Below are positions 13,201 to 21,681 of a DNA stretch of 64,000 nucleotides, piece after piece. Made by a program: the position numbers and the translations under genes. The stretch covers positions 1-64,000 of the forward strand of contig JANQKG010000047.1 of assembly GCA_028281235.1 (NCBI GenBank), in the 5' to 3' direction. The stretch comes from Afifellaceae bacterium. GTDB taxonomy: Bacteria > Pseudomonadota > Alphaproteobacteria > Rhizobiales > Afifellaceae. Below the pieces are notes generated by a model. It saw nothing but the letters and a program-made list of their open reading frames with translations. It made no database searches and was not told the origin of the DNA. The first letter of the stretch is position 1, and the number at the start of each line of letters is the position of its first letter.

Positions 13201-16200
13201 ACAACCGGCTCTCAAAGCCGGTGAGCCGCGAATCGAGCGTCTCGCCGATCTGCGCAACGCGCGTATCGATGAGCGAGCCGAGCGCTGCGCTACGCTCGCC
13301 GAGCGTTGCAGCCAGTGCACCGCCGCGATTGTCGAGCACGTCGGAGATGCGCTCGATATTGGTCTCAATCTGCCGCCTGAGTTCGTCGCCGCGCGAAGAA
13401 AGCTGGGAGCCCATCTCCTCGCCGGTGGAGGCGATGACGTCCTTCAGCGCATTCATCTGCTCGGAGATCTGCTCAGACGTCTCGCGGCCGGAGCTGACGA
13501 AGCGGTTCTGCGCGTCCTGCAGCGACGTCTCAACGACGCTCATCTGCTCGCCGATATGGCTGGAAAGCTCGCGACCTGCGGTGCCGAGCCGCTCATCGGC
13601 CAGCGCCAGCGCCGCCTCGATGCTTCCAAGCTGCTGCACGACATTGCCGGCAATGCGGTCGCCGGAATTGTTGAGCCGATCGTTGGCGATCGCCAGCCGG
13701 CCCTCGACATTGTCGATCTTATCGTCGATGTCGGCGACGATCCGGTCGCCGGTGGATGACATGCGGTCGTTTGCGGCGGCAAGCGCTGCGTCGATTGAGC
13801 CGACCTGGCGGTTGATGTCACCGACCAGCTTCTCCGTCGACGAGCCAAGCGTCTCTCCCGCGGCAGAGACGACGCCCTCGATACGCTCCACTTGCATGCC
13901 GACTTCCAGCGTCATGTCGACGCCGCTCTTCTGGAACCGCTCGCCCGCCGATTCCAGCGCCGAGTTGACGACGTTGATCTGGCGCTCGACCTCTGCGGCG
14001 ATGCGCGCACCGCCGGCGTCGAAGCGCTGGCCGGCTTCCGCGATCGTTCCTTCCAGCCGCTCCATCTGACCATGGATGCCGGAATTGATGTTGGCGCCGC
14101 TTTGGTCGAGCCGCTCGCCCACCTGGGCGATGGTCGTCTCGATGCGCTCCACCTGCTCGCCGATGCCGCGCGCCATCTCATCGCCCGTCTTGCCGAAGCG
14201 ATCGAAAGCGGAGGAGAGGGCCTGTTCCACGGCGCCGGCATTTCGATTGATGTCGCCGACGATGCGTTCGCCCGCCGCAGCGAGTGCGGAATCGACCAGC
14301 GCAACCTGGGCGCCGGTGTCGTCGGCAAGGCGTGCGCCGGTTTCGCCGAGGCCCTGTCGTGCAGCCTCCACGGCCGTGTCGATCTGTGCGATCTGTGCCG
14401 CAACGCTATCGCCCACTTGTTCGCCTGTCGCGCGGAAGCGCTCGTCCGCCGTGCCAAGCGCGGAATCGACGAGTTCCATTTGCCGGTTCATCTCGCCCAG
14501 GAGCTTGCCGCCGGCGGAGCCGATACGCTGCTCGACGGAGCCGGCGGCCGACTCGATCCGCTCAATCTGAGAGGAAAGGTTCGCCGCGGCGTCAGCGCCG
14601 ATATTGACGAACCGTTCGCCGGCGCTCGCCAGCTCGCCTTCCACGACGGTGATCTGATTGTGCAAGCTCTTCTCGACCGTGCGACCCGTTTCGGTCAGGC
14701 GATCATTGGCGGATACGAGGATCGATTCCGCTTCGTTGATCTGCCGATCAAGCGACTCCACGACCGAGCGGCCGGCGCCGTCCAGGCGATCGGCCGCCGA
14801 TACCAGCGAACCGCGGGCGTCCTCAAGCTGCGAACTCATGGCCTGCGAGATGTTCTGGCCCGTCTCGCCGAGATGCTCGATCACCGCACGTGAGCGTGCC
14901 TCCAGCGCCGTCGTCACGATCTCAGCCGCCCGCTCGATGCGGCCGGTTGTGCTGTCGGCCTGGCCGGAGACGAGGTCGACGATCTCCTCCGCCCGTGCGC
15001 CGAGGCGATTGACCAGGGCCTCGCCGTCAACCGTCACGGCGTTATAGATGCGATCGCCGGCCTGCTGGAAGCGATCGATGACTGTGCCCGCGTGCTCGAT
15101 CAGCGTGTTGTCGAGGCGCTCCTGCGCGTGACGCATGCGGAGATCGATTTCCTGCGTCTGCTCGGAGATGGCGTCGCTGAAGGCCGTGCCGGACTCCCGC
15201 ATCTGCTGGGCTGCATTCTGACCGCTCGTGGCGATCTTGCGGCTGAGCGCATCCCCGGCCTGGGCGATCTCATCGACCACCTCAGTGCCGCGCTGCGCGA
15301 AGGCTTCAAGCGTGCTGACGCTGGAATGCTCCAATCGGCCCAAGAACTCGTCGCCGCGCGCCAGCATGGTCTCCGAGAAGTTCTCCGACGTCGCGGTGAC
15401 ACGCTCCGCCAGCGCTTCGGCGCGCTCCGTGAAGCTGTCGGAGAGCCGGCCCGTCGTGCGGCTCAGCCGGTCGACGAGCACGTCGCTGCCCTCAAGGAAT
15501 GTCTCGGAGACGCCGGCGACGGCGTTGTTCAGCCGCTCCACCAGAAGGTCGCCGCGATTGACGATCGTGTCGGAAAGCTTGTCGCCGGACTCGTTCAGGC
15601 GCTGGAACAGGCTGTCGCTGCGCGTGGCGAGAAGCTCTACGACCTGCTCGCCGGTGTCGCTGATGCTCTGCGTGATCGTCTGGCTGCGCGCTGCCAGAAG
15701 GTCGGAGATGCGCTTGGCGGAGCTGTCGGCCGCCACCGCGATCTGATCGGTGATGCCGGCGAGGTCGGCAGAGAAGGAATCGTGCGAGCCCCGGATGGCT
15801 TGGCGCACGCGTTCCGCGTTCTGCACGATCGCTTCACGCTCTGTGACCAGCTCGTCGATGAGCCGCCGGACGCGAAGCTCGTTGTCCGTATAGGAGCGCT
15901 CCAGCGAGGCCACTTCGTTGTGCACGAGGACCTCAAGCTCGCTGGCGCGGGCAAGCGCACGCTCAATGCCATCGCCCATGGCTGCCACCTCGCGGCGGAT
16001 AGCCTGGCTGACGGTGACCACCGATTCCTTGGCGATATTCTCAGGCTCCGCCAGGCGCAGGGCGACTTCCGTCATGGTCCGCGAAACAAGGCGCAGTTCC
16101 TGGCTTCGCCAGACGAGGGCGGCGATCCCCCAGAAGAGCAGCACCGGTGCCAGAATGCCGATCGACAAGCCGAGGAGCTGCGGGGTGGTTCGGACGTCGT

Positions 16201-16630
16201 CGAGGCCGCCCACGGCGGAAATCTCGTCGCCCCAGATGCTGAGGCCAAACGTGATGCCAAGCCCGGCCCAGGCGACGGTCAAGAGAAGCGCGACCCAAAA
16301 CGGTGTGTAGGACGGCCGACGCTGCAACGCGTAAAGCAGATTGCCGACGGAGCGCACATCGTCGTTTGCGGCGCGCCGGCCTCTGCCTCGATCTACGGCT
16401 TTGCTACGCTCTGATGCCTGACGGTTCCGCTCCTGGCCTGTTCCGGCGGTGTCCTCGTCAGCCGCCTCTTGCCGCGCCGTTGGCGCGCCCGTCCCTGTCG
16501 CCATTCGTTTGACCTTCTTTGCAACGCCTGCCGCACGTGACTTTACACCGCCCCTAAAATCGACCTTCAACGCCTCTTCCACAGCATGAAGGGCGGACTC
16601 CGTCGTATCGGCCTTCCGGAACTTACTCAT
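10244..16630 (-). CDS. Growth Pole Ring (GPR)-like giant coiled-coil membrane protein
   Basis: The 2128-residue product matches in size and layout the apolipoprotein-like GPR protein of Agrobacterium (about 2100 residues), which forms a ring at the growing pole and is needed for unipolar growth. A basic, charged N-terminus leads to two membrane segments at about residues 107-130 and 150-172. Then comes an almost uninterrupted helical rod: 22-residue repeats at about 315-500, 29-residue repeats at about 600-1065, then 11/33-residue repeats. A Pro/Ala-rich linker precedes a conserved globular C-terminus (ELWDRYKRGERNVFTRRLY). The ATG at 16630 starts MSKFRKADTTE; the frame runs to 16678 from a non-ATG codon. 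Many databases call such proteins 'kinesin-like'; there is no motor domain. Confidence 0.88.
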   Translation of the reverse strand: MSKFRKADTTESALHAVEEALKVDFRGGVKSRAAGVAKKVKRMATGTGAPTARQEAADEDTAGTGQERNRQASERSKAVDRGRGRRAANDDVRSVGNLLYALQRRPSYTPFWVALLLTVAWAGLGITFGLSIWGDEISAVGGLDDVRTTPQLLGLSIGILAPVLLFWGIAALVWRSQELRLVSRTMTEVALRLAEPENIAKESVVTVSQAIRREVAAMGDGIERALARASELEVLVHNEVASLERSYTDNELRVRRLIDELVTEREAIVQNAERVRQAIRGSHDSFSADLAGITDQIAVAADSSAKRISDLLAARSQTITQSISDTGEQVVELLATRSDSLFQRLNESGDKLSDTIVNRGDLLVERLNNAVAGVSETFLEGSDVLVDRLSRTTGRLSDSFTERAEALAERVTATSENFSETMLARGDEFLGRLEHSSVSTLEAFAQRGTEVVDEIAQAGDALSRKIATSGQNAAQQMRESGTAFSDAISEQTQEIDLRMRHAQERLDNTLIEHAGTVIDRFQQAGDRIYNAVTVDGEALVNRLGARAEEIVDLVSGQADSTTGRIERAAEIVTTALEARSRAVIEHLGETGQNISQAMSSQLEDARGSLVSAADRLDGAGRSVVESLDRQINEAESILVSANDRLTETGRTVEKSLHNQITVVEGELASAGERFVNIGADAAANLSSQIERIESAAGSVEQRIGSAGGKLLGEMNRQMELVDSALGTADERFRATGEQVGDSVAAQIAQIDTAVEAARQGLGETGARLADDTGAQVALVDSALAAAGERIVGDINRNAGAVEQALSSAFDRFGKTGDEMARGIGEQVERIETTIAQVGERLDQSGANINSGIHGQMERLEGTIAEAGQRFDAGGARIAAEVERQINVVNSALESAGERFQKSGVDMTLEVGMQVERIEGVVSAAGETLGSSTEKLVGDINRQVGSIDAALAAANDRMSSTGDRIVADIDDKIDNVEGRLAIANDRLNNSGDRIAGNVVQQLGSIEAALALADERLGTAGRELSSHIGEQMSVVETSLQDAQNRFVSSGRETSEQISEQMNALKDVIASTGEEMGSQLSSRGDELRRQIETNIERISDVLDNRGGALAATLGERSAALGSLIDTRVAQIGETLDSRLTGFESRLSESAEAAAIRLASSASTIEIAVEGRLAGFENRVTARIGEVTQNFSERADGFANTLDDRLERINTTLDARARQISETLVARTKEMAAAFHEGHNEMSSALDSRLQTLGDHLSQRTHELTETIANRMMEINQGFGERLVALQTDINERANSLQTALSDTTGMLNDKTETLQATLQARHADLSGLIEVQSSALMSDLDARKESLAQDLQARHADLAGLLDTQSSSLLSALDTRKESFSQDMQTRGGELLESVDGRSKGLAESLEASTRALLDELDQRRERIVDELEGRGRNVVESISKQGEESTTALDSNVRGLLNTLATQTKSIIDAMAGNNDRVRTELQEMVGRLEGTNQDLQVVLGNTAEQLGSIENNLSGQVSTLRDALEAAAHDTNESHAVLSDQVKTLRDVSTYVLRDISAMASQFGDQTQALTGVTSRLAETKELMDAGLTERREALEAIASGLAQQVEAVEGRLSRLTTVLSETLGTAEQNITNVAENVRQRTEESTRLAGEALTERLTQAQEDMATFSTELFRLGESLGRVTEESTRSASGRIAETLRSAEERITEVAEAISRVTQEAASGSSGMLGEALQAAEKRVTDLNMALGEKAEEAARNAIAQFETMRLAAETEGRRAVEGVEAARVLLEEKVREATQGSSEEMRQATGSLVEEVTQAVTEATRRFATTANDLRKAATDMQQELGQTRDELQKGVLEMPQEAREASMAMRRTITEQIDAINELSRIVARSAGEAMAAPQVAAAAAAAPRPAPAMPPAAGPAIVEPPPAATPPVQRPAAPERPAEPRSTNVEPFGKPSGRAAERPDAEPKVAAAPPPKQRSGNGQARGWVADLLRRASSAEEEPEPAQPADSGSASKRSPSQVVDSLNSLSIDIARAIDHEASVELWDRYKRGERNVFTRRLYTLQGQKTFDELRRKYERDAEFRRAVDNYIGDFERLLAQVTKDESDPAASRMYLTSDTGKVYTMLAHAAGRLT

Positions 16631-17001
16631 GCACTCTCGCCTCGTCCGTACGCAAAAACAAAACGGACATGCTGCCACCGGCGGGCAGCAGTCGGCTAAC
16701 CGGATGAGATCGAGACCCCGACTCCATCCACACTGACGGTACCTGCCATCCGTGCCCTTTCAGCGTGCCTCCACACATTCGCCAAAAGGTCCCGGAAAGC
16801 TGGTCCCAGCTGGTCCGCCTCCCCAAGCTTGTCCGGATGTGATTGTAGTGCCACAGTGTCACAGTTTAAAGGAAAAATCGGCGTCGGGCCGGCATTGTGC
16901 AGCGAAAATCGCAAGTATGGTAACGCTCTGAGGTCGACGCCCGATGTGACGTCTAAGTTCGCGTAGCGAATCGCCAGATCAAGAAAGCGAAGCGGACCGA
17001 C
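16631..17001. other. Divergent intergenic region, GPR / Hpt-like gene
   Basis: These 371 bp separate two divergent genes and must hold both promoters. A short direct repeat, AGCTGGTCC, occurs twice in tandem near 16798-16817. The part nearest the Hpt gene is less GC-rich (TTTAAAGGAAAAATCG near 16865). I see no clear coding frame, RNA or strong terminator. Confidence 0.4.
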
Positions 17002-17328
17002 ATGTCGACGGACACAATCCCCGTAATAGACACCGAAAAACTCAATCGGACGACCAACGGCGACCCCAAGCTCCAGGTCGAGGTTTTGGCGCTCTTTGTG
17101 GCGGAGGTGGAGCGTCTTTTGGCCCAGGTGGAGGACGCGGAGGACCCGCAGCTACGCGGCGACAGGCTGCGCGCGCTGGCCGCGCTGGCGCGCAACACGG
17201 GTGCCGCGAAGCTCGCGCACGAAGCCCGCACTCTGGAAACGGAGATCAGCGCGGATTTGTCCGATTTGAGCGAACTCAAGGCGGTCGTGTCGCAGACCAC
17301 CGCCTATGTCCGGCAATTCGGCGCCTGA
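17002..17328 (+). CDS. Hpt-domain-like protein lacking the phospho-accepting histidine
   Basis: This 108-residue protein has the fold signature of a histidine-containing phosphotransfer domain. The segment RALAALARNTGA (from residue 57) aligns with the canonical H-x-L-K-G-S-A-R-N-x-G, but the phosphorylated His is Arg57 and the Lys is Ala60. It therefore cannot accept a phosphoryl group in the standard way. It may act as a binding module, competing for or docking with a response regulator or histidine kinase. It is divergent from the polar-growth protein gene, which may point to a cell-cycle or polarity role. Start ATG 17002; no other domain. Confidence 0.7.
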   Translation: MSTDTIPVIDTEKLNRTTNGDPKLQVEVLALFVAEVERLLAQVEDAEDPQLRGDRLRALAALARNTGAAKLAHEARTLETEISADLSDLSELKAVVSQTTAYVRQFGA

Positions 17329-17450
17329 CACCCGTCTCTTTTTGGCACAATTCGACGCCGGATGACCTCCGGGCGGGTGACGTTACCGGATGACGCCTTG
17401 ACTCCCGTCACGCGGCGTCTACATCGCGTGCGGTTTCCTCCCGGGGCGTT

Positions 17451-17771
17451 ATGGCAAAGATCACCTATTTGGCAGCCGATGGCACGCAGCAAGTCATTGA
17501 GGCGGAGAACGGGTCCACGGTTATGGAAAACGCGGTCCGCAACGGCGTGCCTGGCATTGAGGCGGAGTGCGGGGGCGCCTGTGCATGCGCCACCTGCCAC
17601 GTCTACGTGGCGGACGAATGGCGATCGGTGACCGGCGAGCCGGAGCCGATGGAAAGCGACATGCTGGACTTTGCGTATGATCCGCGACCCGGCTCGCGGT
17701 TGTCCTGCCAGTTGCAGGTCTCCGACGAGTTGGACGGCCTGGTCGTGACCGTGCCTGAGCGACAGGCCTGA
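17451..17771 (+). CDS. [2Fe-2S] ferredoxin, adrenodoxin/FdxB type
   Basis: This 106-residue electron carrier has the vertebrate-type ferredoxin pattern. Three ligands lie in the loop [13 protein letters not shown] (a C-x5-C-x2-C arrangement with one extra Cys), and the fourth in RLSCQLQV. The acidic stretch [15 protein letters not shown] is typical of partner-docking surfaces. Such ferredoxins serve Fe-S assembly or P450/Rieske oxygenase electron transfer; no partner is adjacent. The ATG at 17451 agrees with the family N-terminus. It ends 8 bp before the convergent acetyltransferase gene. Confidence 0.9.
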   Translation: MAKITYLAADGTQQVIEAENGSTVMENAVRNGVPGIEAECGGACACATCHVYVADEWRSVTGEPEPMESDMLDFAYDPRPGSRLSCQLQVSDELDGLVVTVPERQA

Positions 17772-17778
17772 CGTTGAA

Positions 17779-18987
17779 TTAGAGCCTTAACGCCAGCCGG
17801 GCGATGAAGGAGCGCGTGCGCGGCGGGAGCGCGTAGAACGCATCGCGCATCGCCGGGCCAAGCCGCTTCAGCACCAGCGCCGCATAGAGCCGGCCGCCCA
17901 ATGTGAGCGGCAGCGCAAAATCGACGACCGCCACCTCGCCGGACTGCCATTCCCGCTTGTTGCGCGAGCGTGGCGCCAGCATGTCGTAGCGCGTCAGGCC
18001 GGCGGCGAAGCACCATTCCAGCACCTTCTCCGTCAGCACGTTGCCGGGGCCGAGCTTGGCAAGGTCCGGGTGATAGGCGCCGAGATAGAGGTGGTAGGTG
18101 TCGCGGTGACAGAAGCCGACTTCCAGCGCGGCCGTGCGTCCATTATGCGTGAGCTTCGCCACGACCACGCGCAGCGGTGCGTCGGCGGCGCTCATCGTCT
18201 GCGCAAGGTCGATCAGGCATTGCGTCGTCTCCGGCCGCATGAAGGCCCGGCTGACACGGCCGGTACTCAGAAGCCAATCGCGCTTCAGGGCAAGCGCCTC
18301 CGTAAGCCATTCCTCGGCATCTTGGGCATTTGCGGCGACGTGGAACGCCACGTCACCCTTCCTGGAAAGCGAGCGCACGCGCTTTTTCTGCTGTCGGACG
18401 ACCCGCGGCTTGCGTGTCGACCAGATGCCCTCCATGCCGCCGCTGAGATCGGCATAAGGTGCGCCTTCAGCCCAGGAGAGTGGGGTGGTGCCGTTGAGTG
18501 CCGTGCGCAGCGCGCTGTCGGCGCGTACGCGCTCAAGCGAGACGACATCGGGGCGGATCGTATCGGCCAGCATGTCCAGGGCCGCCTTGAAGACCGTCGC
18601 GGGATCGTAGTCGGGATCGACGAGGACGTCGTCATATTGCGCAATCGGAACCCCGGCACCCGACGCAACGCGGAACAAACCGCGTCGCTCAACGAAAAGC
18701 GGCCAGATGAGTACTGACCGTTCGTCGTGCCGCACGACGAGGGTCGCCAGCGACCCGGATCGGCCGCGGGCAAAGCGACGTGCCCATGCCGTCAGCAGTG
18801 CAGGTGTCTGGAAGAGGACTGTCCCGTTTTGCAGACTTGCCAGGCGCTGCCAGTCCGCATGCAGCTCGGCATAGCCTTCAGTGCCGAAGAGCACATCCGC
18901 AACGAGCGCGTCTTGGAATGAGGTGCGCTTCGTTGCCGTTGTGACAACGCTTTGCTGGGCGATGCCCGGTAGGGCTAGCTCGCTCAT
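17779..18987 (-). CDS. FemAB/CelD-like GNAT acetyltransferase
   Basis: The 402-residue protein fits the BioF2-like / CelD family (GNAT fold), often linked to polysaccharide or cell-envelope modification. The N-terminal half includes ELHADWQRLASLQNGTVLFQTP. The C-terminal acyltransferase half includes RTAALEVGFCHRDTYHLYLGAY and YHPDLAKLGPGNVLTEKVLEW, the usual CoA/acceptor region. The ATG at 18987 is preferred over a TTG at 19014. Substrate unknown. It is convergent with the ferredoxin gene and not obviously part of the methyl-transfer operon that starts upstream. Confidence 0.75.
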   Translation of the reverse strand: MSELALPGIAQQSVVTTATKRTSFQDALVADVLFGTEGYAELHADWQRLASLQNGTVLFQTPALLTAWARRFARGRSGSLATLVVRHDERSVLIWPLFVERRGLFRVASGAGVPIAQYDDVLVDPDYDPATVFKAALDMLADTIRPDVVSLERVRADSALRTALNGTTPLSWAEGAPYADLSGGMEGIWSTRKPRVVRQQKKRVRSLSRKGDVAFHVAANAQDAEEWLTEALALKRDWLLSTGRVSRAFMRPETTQCLIDLAQTMSAADAPLRVVVAKLTHNGRTAALEVGFCHRDTYHLYLGAYHPDLAKLGPGNVLTEKVLEWCFAAGLTRYDMLAPRSRNKREWQSGEVAVVDFALPLTLGGRLYAALVLKRLGPAMRDAFYALPPRTRSFIARLALRL

Positions 18988-19118
18988 AAATGGCTCCGCC
19001 GGTGGTGCGGTCAAAGCCTTATCAGCGAGCGGTTTCCGACGGCTAAAGCGCCTCTGTTTAACCTTTCTACATGGTTACTGGATTGTGAAGTCGGCGCTAT
19101 CGGCCGATCACGCGCCGT

Positions 19119-21182
19119 TCAGGCTGAAGCTCTTCGCGCGGCTCGTCCGCGCCGCCGCCGGCCATCGCCGGTCGCTCTGGAGCCGGTCGATTCCTGTGGC
19201 ACGGGAAGCGTGACCTCTGCCGCCAGATTGGGAAACAACTCCGTCTTGTTGGGAAACGCCATGGCGTTGACGAAGTGCTCCTGGAAGCGCGGCTCAAGCG
19301 CCGTCTCGATCTTCTCAATCCGCCGCACCAGGTCCTCGATCTCGTGGCGGTAGCCTTTGTTGAGCAAGGCCATGCGAGCGCCCGTGCCGGCGGCATTTCC
19401 AACGCCGGCTATCTTGTCCAGCGGACAATCCGGGACAAGCCCGATGACCATGGCGTATTTCGGATCGATGTAATTGCCGAACGCGCCGGCAAGCCTGATC
19501 CGGTCGACATGATCGATGCCGAGCCTGTCCATCAAAAGCCGCGTGCCCGCATAGAGCGCGGCCTTGGCAAGCTGGATGGCGCGCACATCAGTCTGCAGGA
19601 TGAGGATGTCCTGCGCGTGTCTGGCGTCGTCGCCGCGCCACAGCACGTAGGAGAAGGTTCGGCCGGTGGCCACGATCCGATCGCTCTTCGCGGCAAATGC
19701 GCCGTCAATGACACCGTCGGCGTTGATGATGCCGGCCAAGAACATCTCGCCGATGACTTCGATGATCCCGGAGCCACAGATACCGGTGACGCCGACGCCC
19801 TCGGTGTTCTCCGCGAACGACGGATCGTCCGACCATTCATCGCAGCCGATGACCTTGATACGCGGTTCCAAGGTCTCGCGGTCAATGCGCACGCGCTCGA
19901 TCGCACCGGGCGCTGCACGCTGTCCGCCGGAAATCTCAGCGCCTTCAAAGGCCGGCCCGGTCGGCGAGGAGGCGGCGACCAGCCGGTCCTTGTTGCCGAG
20001 CACGATTTCCGCATTGGTGCCGACATCGACAAGGAGGGTAATGTCGTCGCCGCGATGCGGTCCCTCCGAAAGCGTTGCCCCGGCGGAATCGGCGCCCACG
20101 TGCCCGGCGATGCAGGGGAGCGTGTAGACCCGCGCGCCCGCGTTCACCGGCAGATCGAGATCGCTGGCGCGCAGATGGAGCGCGTCGGAGATCGTCAGCG
20201 CAAACGGCGCGCCGCCAAGCTCCGTCGGATCGATGCCGAGAAAGAGGTGATGCATGATGGGATTGCCGACGAACACGCAATCCACGATGTCGTCCGCCGC
20301 GATCCCGGCCTCCGCGCAGACCTTGCCGATCAAGACGCCGATGGCGTCGCGCACGGCGTCCGTCATCGCTTCGCGTCCCTGCGGGTTCATCATCACATAG
20401 GAGACGCGGCTCATCAGGTCTTCGCCGAAGCGAATTTGCGGATTCGGCGCGCCCGCGGAGGCGAGTGTGCGTCCCGAAAGCAATGAGGAGAGATGGCAGG
20501 CAATCGTCGTGGAGCCGATATCGACGGCAATGCCGCAGGCGAAATTGTGCAGGCCCGGCCACAGCGCAATCACCTCCGCGCCGCTCGGGCCGACATTGAC
20601 GGCGGCAGTCACCTTCCACGCACCCTCCCGCAGCACGCCTTGCAGCTTTGGCAGAAGCGCAAAGTCGATGCGCGGCGCGTCGAAGTGCCATTGATCGGCA
20701 AGCGCCTTTAAGAGCCGGTCGGCGTCGCCGAGCGGCTTCTCCATGTCGGGCTCCTCGACCTCCACGTAGCAAAGCTGCGTCGCAGGATCGCGCTCAATGG
20801 CGCGGGTCTCCGCGCGCTTCCTGACGATCTGCCGATTGATCTGCACATCCTGCGGCACGTCCACGACCAGATCACCCTGGATCAGGGCGGAGCAGGAGAG
20901 GCGGCGCTGCTCGGCGAGCTCCCCGCGCTTGGCAACGTAGCGTGCCTCGGTCTCGGAGAACGCAGAGAGGTGATCGTGCGACGAGGTGATGGCGTGCTTG
21001 GCGAACTGGCCCTCCGCCACCTGGATCTGGCAGCGCCCGCAAATGCCGCGCCCACCGCAAACGGATTCAATATAGACGCCGAGCGACCGCGCCGCATCGA
21101 GCACCGGCGTGCCGAGCGCGAACCGTCCCCGCCGCCCGGACGGCATGAACAGAACCAGGGCGTCTTTTGTCGGAGCGGTCAT
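19119..21182 (-). CDS. RACo-type corrinoid activation protein (ASKHA/DUF4445 ferredoxin)
   Basis: This protein would reductively reactivate the corrinoid protein after accidental oxidation to Co(II). It has 687 residues. An N-terminal [2Fe-2S] domain has ligands Cys42, Cys48, Cys51 and Cys97 (SVCGGRGICGRCQ; RRLSCSAL). A linker leads to a large ASKHA ATPase domain with AVDIGSTTIACHL near residue 220 and LLVDVGTNAEIVLGN. That architecture matches bacterial RACo proteins of methyltransferase operons. The last 18 residues form an arginine-rich tail, ATGDGRRRRGRAARRASA, also echoed in other proteins of this locus. The start overlaps the DUF559 stop by 4 bp, so translation is coupled. Confidence 0.92.
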   Translation of the reverse strand: MTAPTKDALVLFMPSGRRGRFALGTPVLDAARSLGVYIESVCGGRGICGRCQIQVAEGQFAKHAITSSHDHLSAFSETEARYVAKRGELAEQRRLSCSALIQGDLVVDVPQDVQINRQIVRKRAETRAIERDPATQLCYVEVEEPDMEKPLGDADRLLKALADQWHFDAPRIDFALLPKLQGVLREGAWKVTAAVNVGPSGAEVIALWPGLHNFACGIAVDIGSTTIACHLSSLLSGRTLASAGAPNPQIRFGEDLMSRVSYVMMNPQGREAMTDAVRDAIGVLIGKVCAEAGIAADDIVDCVFVGNPIMHHLFLGIDPTELGGAPFALTISDALHLRASDLDLPVNAGARVYTLPCIAGHVGADSAGATLSEGPHRGDDITLLVDVGTNAEIVLGNKDRLVAASSPTGPAFEGAEISGGQRAAPGAIERVRIDRETLEPRIKVIGCDEWSDDPSFAENTEGVGVTGICGSGIIEVIGEMFLAGIINADGVIDGAFAAKSDRIVATGRTFSYVLWRGDDARHAQDILILQTDVRAIQLAKAALYAGTRLLMDRLGIDHVDRIRLAGAFGNYIDPKYAMVIGLVPDCPLDKIAGVGNAAGTGARMALLNKGYRHEIEDLVRRIEKIETALEPRFQEHFVNAMAFPNKTELFPNLAAEVTLPVPQESTGSRATGDGRRRRGRAARRASA

Positions 21183-21631
21183 GGGCGATTACTTCGCTTC
21201 AACCTCTGCTGAGAGGCACCGCGCGATTCCCCTCCCCCTTGTGGGGAGGGGTTAGGGGAGGGGCGCTTCAGGTAACCACGCACTGCCTCGTCAATCGGCC
21301 CGAACGCCCTTTCAGAATTCGCGACAGCATCTGCATCATTGACGCGGATGACCGTGAAGCCTTGCGACTTCAGAAACCGGTCCCGCTCCGCGTCCTGCTC
21401 CATTCGTCCAGGAAGACGATGCGAGGCGCCGTCCACTTCCACAACGATGCGGGCAGAGAGCCAAGCGAAGTCGACGACATATGGTCCGATCGGCACTTCA
21501 CGACGGAAGCGGGCGCCAAAGGGCCGGAGCGCGCGGAGGTACTCCTGCATGGCCTTCTCGCCGAGCGTCCGCGACTTGCGGAGCTTGCGGGCGCGGCTGC
21601 GAGTTCTCTTTTCAATATTGGAGTGCGGCAT
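21179..21631 (-). CDS. DUF559 (Vsr/MutH-like) endonuclease-domain protein
   Basis: The 150-residue product has the DUF559 pattern: SRTLGEKAMQEYLRALRPFGARFRR in part, then GPYVVDFAWLSARIVVEVDG (the presumed PD-ExK active site), followed by ERDRFLKSQGFTVIRVND. The family resembles very-short-patch repair nucleases, but its role is unknown. The start MPHSNIEKRTR at 21631 is preferred; the frame remains open to 21838 inside the methyltransferase gene. The C-terminal SPNPSPQGGGES is a translated palindromic repeat (21229-21263), and the stop overlaps the RACo start (ATGA). It looks inserted into the methyl-transfer operon. Confidence 0.8.
   Translation of the reverse strand: MPHSNIEKRTRSRARKLRKSRTLGEKAMQEYLRALRPFGARFRREVPIGPYVVDFAWLSARIVVEVDGASHRLPGRMEQDAERDRFLKSQGFTVIRVNDADAVANSERAFGPIDEAVRGYLKRPSPNPSPQGGGESRGASQQRLKRSNRP
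21229..21263. repeat. Palindromic repeat inside DUF559 C-terminal coding sequence
   Basis: CCCCTCCCCCTTGTGGGGAGGGG makes a hairpin that is translated as part of the DUF559 tail. A second copy at 21642-21679 lies just upstream of that gene, so the DUF559 gene is bracketed by the two repeats. Confidence 0.6.
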
Positions 21632-21641
21632 CTGATGGTTA

Positions 21642-21679
21642 CCCCTCCCCCAGCCCCTCCCCACAAGGGGGAGGGGAGC
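21642..21679. repeat. Palindromic repeat between methyltransferase and DUF559 genes
   Basis: CCCCTCCCCCAGCCCCTCCCC followed by AAGGGGGAGGGGAG forms a hairpin filling nearly all of the 50 bp between the two genes. It may reduce read-through from the methyltransferase gene into DUF559 and RACo. Confidence 0.6.
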
Positions 21680-21681
21680 TT

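Noticed and set aside
10551-16414. Large open frames on the plus strand opposite the GPR-like gene
   Set aside because: They are Ser/Arg-rich mirror frames of a repetitive high-GC coiled-coil gene, without family features or ribosome binding sites.
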